This document shows, piece by piece, positions 27,231 to 36,135 of a stretch of DNA of 64,000 nucleotides; within the stretch, counting starts at the first letter, position 1, and the number at the start of each line of letters is the position of its first letter. Source of the stretch: Gemmatimonadota bacterium (GTDB lineage Bacteria > Latescibacterota > UBA2968 > UBA8231); NCBI GenBank assembly GCA_018672475.1, contig JABHFS010000143.1, positions 1 through 64,000 on the forward strand. The letters are read 5' to 3'. The translations under genes were made by a program, and so were the position numbers. The notes under the pieces were generated by a model. That model worked only from the letters and a program-made list of their open reading frames with translations, did no database searches and was not told the origin of the DNA.

Positions 27231-29081
27231 TTAACGCGTGGCAGCGTGGCGGGAGAACGCTTCTTCGTCGATCTGCACCTGTCCGGCATACACTTGGTGT
27301 AGCGAATCGAGCAAGGCGTTAAAGAGCGCGCCTTGCCGTTGCTGGCGAATATCCGTGCGAATTTGCTGCTGTAACTTATTATCGAGAGACATCAGCAGTT
27401 TTTCATAGGGCTGATCGAGGCGAAAGACACTGTATTTATCCTGTACCTCCATCGGCCCTTGCAGCACACCGACATCTTTGCTATTGCTATCGCCGAAGTG
27501 CGTACGATAGGGCGACTGGATGAGCGACTCTATCGAAATCCGGCCGCTGTCGGCAAACGTGTGGCCGCCCACAGGCTTCATGGCGGACCGAATCGAATGA
27601 CGCACGGCCAATTCCTCCAGACGCTCTCCAGCTTGCGCCCGAGCAAGGATCGCCTCGGCCTCTGCGCGAGTATCACACAACACCTCGGTCATTTCAATAA
27701 TGCCGGGTAGGGATCTGTAGGTATCGATATATCGCTCGTAATAGGCCTTCACTTCAGTGTCCGTCGATTTGCCCCTGTCCCCCACTACGTCCACGCGCAG
27801 CTGCGAGGCGATCAGCCCTTGGCGCTTCTTGTCTTTCCACGCCACGATATCGCCCCGTTGGTCCCGCCCCTGCGCACGAGCTTCGAACGTCAGCAACGAA
27901 TCGGAGACGACCACAATCTCCAGCGCCCGAAAGGCCAACAAACTGTCGGGCGGCAGAGCCCCTTTTTCTACATTGATGAGTGCTTGCACTGCGTCAAGGA
28001 TCTTGATTGCGCCGCCTTTGTGCTCAATAAGAGGTTCCAACGCCAGCGCCTGGTCCAAGCCACGACGATGCACCCCGTCAAGCACGGCATGGATGCGGTC
28101 GCGATGGTAGCGCAAACCGTAGGCCTCCTTGAGCGAATCGATGACCGCTTTGTAACGCTCATTGCCCTTGCGCCAAATCACTCGCTCAAGGATAATGGGC
28201 CGCATTGGCTTAAAAGAAATACGCCTCTTTTTAAGCACCTTGACCACCTCATAACCATCGATCGTCTCTATCGGCTCGCTGACCTGGCCTTCCTCCAGAT
28301 GGAACACGCCATCGCGCAGACCAGTTACCGCACCGGATTCGTCGAAGTAGCCACCAAGATTCCCGCCCTTCTCGGCATCACCGGCCAAGGAACGCTCGCT
28401 GGCCAGTTTGGAAAAGCCACTACCCGCATCCAACAGACGGATGATCTCACGGGCGTCTTCTTCGCTGGCGGAGAGGATGTGCGCCGGCCAGATTTCCCAG
28501 CCCAATGAGTGCTCTTCATAGAACGCGCGTAATTCCTCCTCAGTGAACGAAACGCCGGCGGAAACCATCTCGTCGGATAATTCTCCTGCGATGCGTTTAT
28601 TGACCATCTTTGTGAGCATCTGCTCCAGGCCGGGCAACTGGTCCAGCCCCCGTTTTTTCGCCTCGTACAACACGAGTTCCTTGTCGACTAGGCTTTGCAG
28701 ATATTCACGATAAGCGGCTACACCCTCTTTTTTCGAATGCAGATTAGGGGGCAACGACCGCTCATAACGGTCGACATCTACTGCAGTGATCGTCTGCCCA
28801 ACCACCGTGGCCAAACCTACTGCTACAGCGCCACCTTTACCCTCAGAGTCGGTAGTTTCATGTTCTTTACCCTCAGAGTCGGCAGTTTCATGGTCTTTAC
28901 CCTCAGAGTCGGCAATTTCATGTTCTTTACCCTCAGAGTCGGCAGTTTCATGGTCTTTACCCTCAGAGTCGGCAATTTCATGTTCTTTGCCCTCAGAGTC
29001 GGCAATTTCATGTTCTTTGCCCTCAGGGCTGCAACCTGTAAACGCGAGGAGAACGGCCAGCGGTATCAATCTACACAACAT
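27231..29081 (-). CDS. Parvulin-type peptidyl-prolyl isomerase lipoprotein with decapeptide repeats
   Basis: A 616-residue protein. ATG 29081 has GGGAA at the right distance and gives MLCRLIPLAVLLAFTGC, a lipoprotein signal. Just after the Cys come six decapeptides of the form EGK[ED]HE[IT][AT]DS, a charged tether. A SurA-like N-terminal region follows. The rotamase domain comes next: AHILSASEEDAREIIRLLD, GGNLGGYF, LEEGQVSEPIETIDGYEVVK. A second, weaker parvulin-like stretch lies near the C-terminus (EVLCDTRAEAEAILARAQAG). Such proteins (SurA, PrsA, PpiD) help exported proteins fold, including outer-membrane barrels. Sitting directly after the barrel and lipoprotein genes, it is a plausible dedicated chaperone for them. 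A TTG or ATG further upstream (29102) lacks a ribosome site. Confidence 0.82.
   Translation of the reverse strand: MLCRLIPLAVLLAFTGCSPEGKEHEIADSEGKEHEIADSEGKDHETADSEGKEHEIADSEGKDHETADSEGKEHETTDSEGKGGAVAVGLATVVGQTITAVDVDRYERSLPPNLHSKKEGVAAYREYLQSLVDKELVLYEAKKRGLDQLPGLEQMLTKMVNKRIAGELSDEMVSAGVSFTEEELRAFYEEHSLGWEIWPAHILSASEEDAREIIRLLDAGSGFSKLASERSLAGDAEKGGNLGGYFDESGAVTGLRDGVFHLEEGQVSEPIETIDGYEVVKVLKKRRISFKPMRPIILERVIWRKGNERYKAVIDSLKEAYGLRYHRDRIHAVLDGVHRRGLDQALALEPLIEHKGGAIKILDAVQALINVEKGALPPDSLLAFRALEIVVVSDSLLTFEARAQGRDQRGDIVAWKDKKRQGLIASQLRVDVVGDRGKSTDTEVKAYYERYIDTYRSLPGIIEMTEVLCDTRAEAEAILARAQAGERLEELAVRHSIRSAMKPVGGHTFADSGRISIESLIQSPYRTHFGDSNSKDVGVLQGPMEVQDKYSVFRLDQPYEKLLMSLDNKLQQQIRTDIRQQRQGALFNALLDSLHQVYAGQVQIDEEAFSRHAATR
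28846..29027 (-). repeat. Six 30-bp in-frame tandem repeats
   Basis: A minisatellite of six near-identical 30-bp units, each coding one decapeptide EGK[ED]HE[IT][AT]DS of the PPIase lipoprotein. Units alternate between two sequence variants, so pairs may have duplicated as 60-bp blocks. All length changes by whole units keep the frame. The opposite strand is also open, which is a by-product of the repeat. Confidence 0.88.
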
Positions 29082-29106
29082 AAGTTTCCCATTTCCGTAC
29101 ATAATC

Positions 29107-29138
29107 TGCGCGGTGCCGTAGTACTACGGCACCGCGCA
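29107..29138. repeat. Perfect 32-bp palindrome between lipoprotein and PPIase genes
   Basis: The two 16-base halves are exact reverse complements with no spacer (half: TGCGCGGTGCCGTAGT). It sits 31 bp after the stop of the 29170 gene and 25 bp before the PPIase start. On the minus strand no T run follows, so a classic terminator is doubtful. It could be an mRNA-processing or stability hairpin, or a protein-binding site. Confidence 0.85.
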
Positions 29139-29169
29139 TTAACAAATATTATTGTTCCTGGAGACTATG

Positions 29170-29925
29170 CTAATTGCCAGTTGCTACCTTGCTCCCGTCT
29201 GGGTAAACGCGACCAATTTTTCGTTTAAAACTCATCTCAACGTCAACATCTTCGACCGGATCTCCCTTGTAGTCGTAACGCACTATGACGTCGGGAATAT
29301 GAACGGTTAATTCGTCGACATCTGGGGCCAATGGCTCAAAAACGAGAAAGCCTTCGCTCTCTTGCGCACTGAAGACCTGCTCGTTGACAAACATAGAACG
29401 CCGCATGATGCCGTCTCGTTCCTTCCAAACACTATGGGCGTTGCCGCTTACTCCTGGTGCATTCCCCCCGGTGCCACCCTGCACATACCGGCGATAATAT
29501 ATCGAGATCTGTTCACGCGTCAGCGCGTAATATTTGCGCCCATTCGAGGTCGTGATATAAACCTGGGTGGGATCTAGGTAAACCTTGGGATACTCGTAAT
29601 TAGAAACAAACGCGCGGAAAACGGTAAAACGCTGCGGAGTTTCCCCTGTACGAAAATACGTCGAGTTGCCAAAGGTGTAGGGGTTGCGTGAATCCGCCCC
29701 TTCACTAGAATAGGCACTGAACTGACGATTCAACTCCTCATCGGTCATCGGCCTTAGGCTGATTTCGAGTCGGGCCTGCTTGTAGGCCACGGTGCCATCA
29801 TCAGCCACCGTCTTGTTCTCACCCTGCTCGGCCTCACTAACTGGCTTGAGATCCTCGGCATAGTAGCGATGCGAGCACCCCGCAAAAAGCAGCAAAGTAC
29901 AAAGCAGCGAAATTTTGCATTTCAT
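29170..29925 (-). CDS. Lipoprotein, paralogue of the one at 216-959
   Basis: A 251-residue lipoprotein: MKCKISLLCTLLLFAGC gives a clean lipobox (LFAGC). It shares VADDGTV, MTDEELNRQF, NPYTFGNS, EYPKVYLDP and [VI]Y-x-DG[ST] with the 216-959 product, in the same order and spacing. No enzymatic motif. A GGAGGG site lies 10 bp upstream of ATG 29925. The gene follows the barrel gene 29941-32691 by 15 bp, so it is co-expressed with it. In region A the paralogue is also downstream of barrel genes, but in a separate unit with a CBM9-like gene. A lipoprotein partner for the barrel is a reasonable working idea, not shown by sequence. Confidence 0.8.
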   Translation of the reverse strand: MKCKISLLCTLLLFAGCSHRYYAEDLKPVSEAEQGENKTVADDGTVAYKQARLEISLRPMTDEELNRQFSAYSSEGADSRNPYTFGNSTYFRTGETPQRFTVFRAFVSNYEYPKVYLDPTQVYITTSNGRKYYALTREQISIYYRRYVQGGTGGNAPGVSGNAHSVWKERDGIMRRSMFVNEQVFSAQESEGFLVFEPLAPDVDELTVHIPDVIVRYDYKGDPVEDVDVEMSFKRKIGRVYPDGSKVATGN

Positions 29926-29940
29926 TACGTTATAGCCCTC

Positions 29941-32691
29941 CTACTCTAAACCGGCGAAGACGGTGACAAACATCGCCGTTTCCGTGCGTGCCTTATCCGC
30001 CGAGGCGCGGTCAATCCGCGAAACTCGAAAACCGGTCTGGGTCCACAGATTATACCCCAGGTAGTCGGCGTTATTCGTGATCTGCATCGCATAAACCAAC
30101 TCGGTGCGGTCCGAACGCAACTGATCGTCTTCTAACTCCTCGCGAAACTGTTCGACGAGCAGATATTCTAGACCGGATTGCAACTCTGTGCGCGAAAGGA
30201 TCGGCAGGCGCACAACCAGCGACCAGAGTTCCTGCAATTCGGTAGTCGCCACGCGCACCTGGGTGTCCTCGCGGCTCGACGGTCGCTGGCGTTGAAACTC
30301 ACTCTTCCAACGCGGTTGAAACTTGAATGGGCCGAGATCAATGGTATAATCAATCTTATTGAGAATACCAAAGAAGGAGGCCGTTTCGCGAAGATCTTGT
30401 TGCTCAAGAGGTCGCTTATCGTAATCCGACTGTTTGACGATTTCCCACTTGAATCGATTCTTAAAATGAATGCGATCATTTTGGAAGTGATACCCCATAT
30501 ACAAGGTATTCGCCCAACCATCCCGCAAAGGCAATGGATCGGTAAAAGGCACCAAGTCTCCGCGTGAACCTTGACGCACGACCCATTCGATCACATCGTC
30601 GCGAATATCGTCTTGGACTCGGCGGTAGTTGTTGAAAATCTGAACGTTGCCCTTACCTGCGTAATTCTTGTCAAAGGCCAGCAAGGCGTAGTTGCTGACA
30701 TTTTCGCGTTTATCCGCCAGTTGACGCTCGTCTAAGCGACCAACAGTCAACCGCGCCTCCGGACCCAAGTGCGAACCAACGTAGATATTGTAACCACGCC
30801 GATCGCGCTTATAGAGAAAATCCGGCAAGTTGTCGTTTTCAAACCGGTCGACAATGCCATTGTTGTTCATATCGACGCCAAAGAGAAACTCAGGCCGATC
30901 AGAGGCATAGCGCAGAAAAGGCTCCTCGTAATCGGGCACCGTGTTGCGACGCAGATCTGAGTCGTTCTGGTTGAAATCGTTGATGAAGTCATTGTTCTCG
31001 TCGAAACCGGGAAATACCCTGCGGTCCTGCGAGAAATTAGCCCGCAACCAGTCAGGGTTGCGGTCCTGGTCATCGTTATCATCGACGAATTCGTAGGCAA
31101 AGCGCGTCGCGTCGTCGTAGTTAATATCCGCCGCATCGTTGAGCGTCCCGGCCAAAAAGGAACTTGTGCTGTAGCTGGGATCGACGCTAAAGACCTCGCC
31201 GAAACCGTAGTAGGGATACTCCCGCTTATAGGCATTGACAAACCAGGCATCGGCCGAAAGGTTGTGGGCCTGGTGATTAGTCACGTCGATCTCTGACCGC
31301 CGCGGATAGCGAAAGTGCTGGCGGTTGCGATCCCATTCGCCCGAGAGATAGAACCCGCCGACATCAGTGAGATCAAGGGTGACGCCGAAAATCTCATTGG
31401 CCACGGGCAAGCCGTATTTGACGCGGACGAAACCCTGGTTTGAACCGTCCTTCACATTGCCATCCGCGCGCACCGTGCGCTCGGGGATACCTTCGGACAA
31501 CAACACTGGCTGGCCGTTGGCATTGAGTTGGCGATTGGAAGTGACGTCGATCCGGTAGTCGTTGGCCAGAAGCAAGAGGAAATCAATGCTCTTGATCTGC
31601 TCTGGTGGCGGGCCGAAAGCATTGCGGTACTGGGGACCTTCGAGATCGTAGATCAGCACGATGACTTCGTTTCCGTCGGCCGAGAGGAAACCCTCACGAC
31701 GAAAGCCACCCTGCAAAGACGGGCCGTAGTCCAGAACATTGCTTTCACCAATTTGACGGCGGTTGCTTATCCGCTCACCGTCAATGGTAGTAATGATCAT
31801 CTCCTCCTGAAAGAAGGCCGCGCCGGCACTATCGTCCTCAGGCGAATCATCGCTCAACCGCACTTCAATGCGCGTAATGTCGGCGTTGTTTTGCCCCTCT
31901 GTAAGTGTGCCCTTAAAAGGATTCCCCTCGAATGCTTGCCCCTTGGTCGTAGAATTAAAAGCATTGACATAGGTAGCACCCAACTTGACGAAATCGCCGA
32001 GTTGTATAGTACCGCGACCGCCGAGCAGATTCGTATCATTCGAACGAAAACGGGCAGTGCTAGCCGTCTGCGCTGTTTCGACTTGCCCTGGTGAGCTAGG
32101 ACGGGAGACGATTAAAGTCGCCTCGTATTTGTCGGTGGCCAAATCGAGCTGAATACCGGCAAACGTCGGCTTGGAAAAGGTCATCGGCGTCAATGTGGTC
32201 CGGATGCGGTCGCCGATGGTCAGGGCATAGGCATATTGGCCCTTTTGATCCGAGGCAATGACTAGACTAGAAAACCAACTGGCGAAAAAAGGCGTTTTGA
32301 AAAGGCTACTACCCGCCGTCTGCGGTGCCGCAATACTCCAGTCATAGACAAGTTGACCTCGGGTAATATAATTCCCATAAAGATCGTAGAAGTACTCGCC
32401 TTCTTGACTTGTACTCACATAGCGCTGAAAGTGTCGGCGAGCATAGTTGGTATAGCCTTGTTGCTGCCACTGATATTCGTTGAATAGCTCCTGGGGCACA
32501 TACCATTTTTTTACCGCCGGATCCAATGCGTCAAAGAGCACGCCTGGCCCCACGGGGTCATAACCAACTTCTCCGCCACGGCGCACACCCAGCCGAGTAC
32601 CAAAATCCTCCTGTGCGGGGAGGTTTCCCACGATCGCTCCCAGCATCAGGATTGCAACCGCACCAATGCGGAAACTCCTAGCTATGTTCAC
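29941..32691 (-). CDS. Predicted outer-membrane barrel protein with Ca-binding-type loop (barrel 3)
   Basis: A 916-residue exported protein from GTG 32691, with a GGGAGGG site 6 bp upstream. A signal peptide ends near NLPAQ. It is closest to the barrel at 2189-4852: RLGVRRGGEVGYDPVGPGVL, FDALDPAVKKWYVPQELFNE and EGEYFYDLYGNYITRGQLVY all have direct counterparts. The acidic loop (about residues 560-630) reads FPGFDENNDFINDFNQND, then YEEPFLRY and DRPEFLFGVDMNNNGIVDRF. The C-terminus MFVTVFAGLE fits a closing barrel strand. It lies 67 bp after the long FlgD-tailed gene, as the third gene of the duplicated cassette. Barrel assignment is from strand pattern and context; family unrecognised. Confidence 0.78.
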   Translation of the reverse strand: MNIARSFRIGAVAILMLGAIVGNLPAQEDFGTRLGVRRGGEVGYDPVGPGVLFDALDPAVKKWYVPQELFNEYQWQQQGYTNYARRHFQRYVSTSQEGEYFYDLYGNYITRGQLVYDWSIAAPQTAGSSLFKTPFFASWFSSLVIASDQKGQYAYALTIGDRIRTTLTPMTFSKPTFAGIQLDLATDKYEATLIVSRPSSPGQVETAQTASTARFRSNDTNLLGGRGTIQLGDFVKLGATYVNAFNSTTKGQAFEGNPFKGTLTEGQNNADITRIEVRLSDDSPEDDSAGAAFFQEEMIITTIDGERISNRRQIGESNVLDYGPSLQGGFRREGFLSADGNEVIVLIYDLEGPQYRNAFGPPPEQIKSIDFLLLLANDYRIDVTSNRQLNANGQPVLLSEGIPERTVRADGNVKDGSNQGFVRVKYGLPVANEIFGVTLDLTDVGGFYLSGEWDRNRQHFRYPRRSEIDVTNHQAHNLSADAWFVNAYKREYPYYGFGEVFSVDPSYSTSSFLAGTLNDAADINYDDATRFAYEFVDDNDDQDRNPDWLRANFSQDRRVFPGFDENNDFINDFNQNDSDLRRNTVPDYEEPFLRYASDRPEFLFGVDMNNNGIVDRFENDNLPDFLYKRDRRGYNIYVGSHLGPEARLTVGRLDERQLADKRENVSNYALLAFDKNYAGKGNVQIFNNYRRVQDDIRDDVIEWVVRQGSRGDLVPFTDPLPLRDGWANTLYMGYHFQNDRIHFKNRFKWEIVKQSDYDKRPLEQQDLRETASFFGILNKIDYTIDLGPFKFQPRWKSEFQRQRPSSREDTQVRVATTELQELWSLVVRLPILSRTELQSGLEYLLVEQFREELEDDQLRSDRTELVYAMQITNNADYLGYNLWTQTGFRVSRIDRASADKARTETAMFVTVFAGLE

Positions 32692-32758
32692 AAATGCCCT
32701 CCCTTGTTTATCAATTCCGGTCCAAACTATAACGCTACAATAAACCTATAATCTATAT

Positions 32759-35700
32759 TTAATAAGCGACATGGACGAGATGAGTTTGTTGGCTATCGCC
32801 ATTGTCAGCCTGCACCTCAATCCGGCAGAGATAAATCCCCGGCGGCACAATCTGTCCGTCCAGATTCCTGCCGTCCCAGGTAAAAGCCTGGTCTCCAACC
32901 TTGCCGCCGGTCACGGCGCCTTGCCCATGACTAACTAAACGACCGCTGAGATCATAAAAAGTCACATTCAACGGCCGTTCCTCCAACACCTTCAACAACG
33001 AGAAACCGACCAAAAGTTCGTCGTTAATTCCGTCGCCGTTGGGCGTAAAAACCGAGGGTAACGCCACGTCTTGGATCAATGAACCTCGCAAAGCCACTAG
33101 GCTGACTCGAGCCGTGGAAGAATCGACTAGCTCGGTCGCGTCCTTGGTGTTTGCGTCAACCCGCTGAAAAACGCCTTCCTCCGTATCCGAACTACGGACA
33201 AACGAAACATACTCTATACCTTCGCGGAAGACCTGCGACTCGAACTGCACCTCAATCAGGGCATGCGTATCCGCCGGCAGGTCGGCATTGAGCGAAGACG
33301 GAAAACGAATCCAGACGGAATCTTCGCCCGTCGCCATCTGTGTCAACGCCGCCCCGTCCTCAGAGCGCAAGATATCGTCGGTGTCCGGCGCAAAGACTCG
33401 GTCGAAACTCGTCGCCACCGCTGTTGTCACCAATTGATCCGGGTCGAGCAGCGAGGAAACCGCGACAACTTCGACCTGACCGAGACGAACACCAGTCAGG
33501 CGCGCGGCGCGCGGCGAGACAATCAGCACTTCATTGAAACCGTCGCGCACAGTGGCATCCGTCGGATCAGGCGCGGCCGCGCGAATGAAGTAGGAAAACT
33601 GCTGTAGCTCTAGCGGATTGATATCGCGCGGCGGGGTGTAGTCGATCGGTAAGACACTTAGATCTGCCAAGCCTTTCTGCGTCCCCTCTTCGCTTATCAG
33701 CGCCAGTTCGCCTGCGAGGTCCAACGCCAGCGGTGGTGCCAGCTCAATGCGTAGATTGCTAATGCGGGCCGTTTTGAAAGGGTTCTCTGACGAAATGTTG
33801 ACGCGAATCTGAACAAACTTGCGCGGGTTCGGAGAAGTGATTGTCGCCTCATTTAGGCCATTCGTTGGCAAATAACTCACACTCCACTCGCTCCAGCCGA
33901 CAAAGGCCAATTCGCCGCTTTTGTCGAAACTCGTACGCGGCGCCCGACGTATCTTGCGACCATCTTCGTCAATGAGGCCATCGCCGTCATTGTCAATGAG
34001 GTCAATCGGATCCTCGTCCTCAAATCCGTCGCCGTCGTCGTCAGTGCCGGAGGCGTGTCTTTTGTTAGCAGGCAAGGTTTGCCAAATATCCCAGGCCGTC
34101 CACTCTAAAGCGATGGCGTTATAGATGTCTTCGGTGACTTCTTCTCGTTCTTCGGCACCAGCTGCAGTAACCACCTGATAGAAAGTAAAGTTGGTATCGG
34201 TCTGGTCCGAAGTTCGGGTCTGGATCTGCAGACGAACATCTGGATGTAGATCCAAAGGCTCTAGCCGCTCGACGGCCTGCCCTGTGACTGGATCGGTGTC
34301 GCGGATAATCACGTCGCCTCCCCAAGCGATGCGCGGGAGGGTCTTGCGAATAAAATCGCCACGCGAATCGGTGAGCGAGATCGGCGGCGAGTAAGCCCAA
34401 ACGCTGACTGGATAGCCTTCGCCGTGAAGCTGTATCTCTGCCAAGGTCGCCAGTGCGCCATAACGACCCGACTGATTGCCGGTGATATCGATATCTCGGA
34501 TCTGTAGAAAGCGAATTTTGCGGCGAGGGAAATTTTCTTGGAAAATTCGCACTACCGGAGTGTGGTTATCGATATGCTCATTGCTAATTATATTGTCCCA
34601 TTTCAGCCCCTCTTCGAGCTGGGGGAAGTCGTCACGGTCGTCCATGCTCAAGGGTTTGAGCAATGTGCCATCGGAGACCAGTATACCCGGGCCCAAGAAA
34701 GCGCCCTGGTGACTCTGATTAATACGCTTGTTGAGCACCGATATATTGTCGACCCAAAATACAGCACCTAAGTCATACCAAGCTGTGCCCTTGAGATAAA
34801 CCGGTGACCAAGTATTGGCCTGCCACTCCGAGTCGTAGAGTCCGTCGGTCGCCAAATTCGGCGCACCCAAGCCACCGTTTTCGTAAGAGGCACCACCGCG
34901 CTTTTCTGGCTCTAACGCATAATTGTCGCCCCTCGCCCAGACCTGAATCTCAGAGATACGCGGGACCTCCTTGACATAATAAAGGATCGGCCCGCGCCTT
35001 CCCTCGGGCAGCGCCTGGTATTTTTCTTTAGCCGCTTGCACGACGTCGTCTTGCAGGTCTACGAGTAAACCGCCTGCCGTCTGACGCTGATAGACGAGCG
35101 CGCCACGTCGCACCTCAGGCAGAGCTTCATAGGCAATACGAGCCTCTTCGCCGGCGCCTAAGAACGAATCGCGCCAAAGATCAGAATCCGTGACCTTAAT
35201 GCGAAGGTATTGCACGAATCCACCAGTGATATCGGCCAAACCGTCCAGATCCCAGTCGGCCCGATCTAGTGGCTTAAGCGGAAAGGTCATTTGCACGTAG
35301 CGGCCGTCCGTACCGGACACGGGAACCAAGACAACCTGTCCATCGGTCTCCCCACCACCACCTCCACTACAACTGGTCGCACCCGCAAAATCTGCACTTT
35401 CGTCGCGCACACAGCCCTGAGCCAACTTCCCTGCTACAAATCCGGTCGAAACCTGATTGATTAGAGAGAACTTGAGGTTATTACCTAAGGGAAAGGGGAA
35501 ACGCTCGCCCATTGAGGCGAAGAGCACTAGGGACTTGACCGGTTGACCTAGATACTCATCCTCGAACTGACCGGCGGGGAAGATGATCGTCAGACTGTCG
35601 CCGTAGACAACTCGGGCCAGATCAACTTCGAGTTCCCACTCGCCAAGCCCATCGAGATTAAAGTCACCTGGGTCGTCCAGACGACTGGCATAATCGCTTG

Positions 35701-36100
35701 GGGTTTTCGGTTCCCAGTATGTGCTCAAATCGCCGTCGAGGACATTGTTGGCCAAAGCGGCGTTGGACCTGGCGGTCGCGCCGCCAATGGTCAGATCGCC
35801 GCCAGCGCGGACCAAATCAGGATAAGTGAAATTATTAGCCCCAAGGGCGACATTGAGATTGCGGCGAAAGAAAACTGGCCGCAGACCACCAGCTTCAACC
35901 TGAAAAATATCCGCTTTGTTAATCGGCACATTCAGGCTTGCGACAAGATCGTTCTGGTAATTCCAGTTTTCCCAGTGTGAAACCCGATCTACACGGATCG
36001 AATTGCCGAGCAGACGATAGGCATCACCATTTTGGGCCATAGAAAAATTCGGCAGAGAAACTACGGCGAGAGACATCCCCCATATTAACAGCCGTTTCAT
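32759..36100 (-). CDS. Large exported discoidin-like protein with FlgD-like C-terminal Ig domain (long type)
   Basis: A 1113-residue protein from ATG 36100, with an AGAGGA site 6 bp upstream; a TTG two codons earlier is less likely. A signal peptide ends near NFSMAQ. Early motifs LRPVFFRRNLNVALGAN and DGDLSTYWEPKTPS with LEVDLARVVYGDSLTI match the long-type protein at 9513-12005. A second discoidin-like part has TAWYDLGAVFWVDNISV. Around residues 683-713 there are two D-x-D-x-D-G-x-x-x-E-D units (DDDGDGFEDED, DNDGDGLIDED). The FlgD-like end has FTPNGDGINDELLVGF, YDLSGRLVSHG and TWDGRNLDGQIVPPGIYLC, closing HVAY. A Cys-Gly cluster (SCSGGGGG) near residue 240 is unusual. It is the middle gene of the region B cassette. 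Confidence 0.82.
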   Translation of the reverse strand: MKRLLIWGMSLAVVSLPNFSMAQNGDAYRLLGNSIRVDRVSHWENWNYQNDLVASLNVPINKADIFQVEAGGLRPVFFRRNLNVALGANNFTYPDLVRAGGDLTIGGATARSNAALANNVLDGDLSTYWEPKTPSDYASRLDDPGDFNLDGLGEWELEVDLARVVYGDSLTIIFPAGQFEDEYLGQPVKSLVLFASMGERFPFPLGNNLKFSLINQVSTGFVAGKLAQGCVRDESADFAGATSCSGGGGGETDGQVVLVPVSGTDGRYVQMTFPLKPLDRADWDLDGLADITGGFVQYLRIKVTDSDLWRDSFLGAGEEARIAYEALPEVRRGALVYQRQTAGGLLVDLQDDVVQAAKEKYQALPEGRRGPILYYVKEVPRISEIQVWARGDNYALEPEKRGGASYENGGLGAPNLATDGLYDSEWQANTWSPVYLKGTAWYDLGAVFWVDNISVLNKRINQSHQGAFLGPGILVSDGTLLKPLSMDDRDDFPQLEEGLKWDNIISNEHIDNHTPVVRIFQENFPRRKIRFLQIRDIDITGNQSGRYGALATLAEIQLHGEGYPVSVWAYSPPISLTDSRGDFIRKTLPRIAWGGDVIIRDTDPVTGQAVERLEPLDLHPDVRLQIQTRTSDQTDTNFTFYQVVTAAGAEEREEVTEDIYNAIALEWTAWDIWQTLPANKRHASGTDDDGDGFEDEDPIDLIDNDGDGLIDEDGRKIRRAPRTSFDKSGELAFVGWSEWSVSYLPTNGLNEATITSPNPRKFVQIRVNISSENPFKTARISNLRIELAPPLALDLAGELALISEEGTQKGLADLSVLPIDYTPPRDINPLELQQFSYFIRAAAPDPTDATVRDGFNEVLIVSPRAARLTGVRLGQVEVVAVSSLLDPDQLVTTAVATSFDRVFAPDTDDILRSEDGAALTQMATGEDSVWIRFPSSLNADLPADTHALIEVQFESQVFREGIEYVSFVRSSDTEEGVFQRVDANTKDATELVDSSTARVSLVALRGSLIQDVALPSVFTPNGDGINDELLVGFSLLKVLEERPLNVTFYDLSGRLVSHGQGAVTGGKVGDQAFTWDGRNLDGQIVPPGIYLCRIEVQADNGDSQQTHLVHVAY

Positions 36101-36135
36101 AAGCAATCCTCTCTTTCCGTGTTTTTCAACTTAGG

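Noticed and set aside
28846-29027. CRISPR-like array of 30-bp repeats
   Set aside because: Repeats are directly adjacent with no unique spacers, and they encode in-frame decapeptides.
28695-29228. Plus-strand open frame with repeated FTLRVGS units
   Set aside because: It is the reverse side of the 30-bp minisatellite coding the PPIase lipoprotein tether. The minus frame has the lipobox, ribosome site and rotamase domain.
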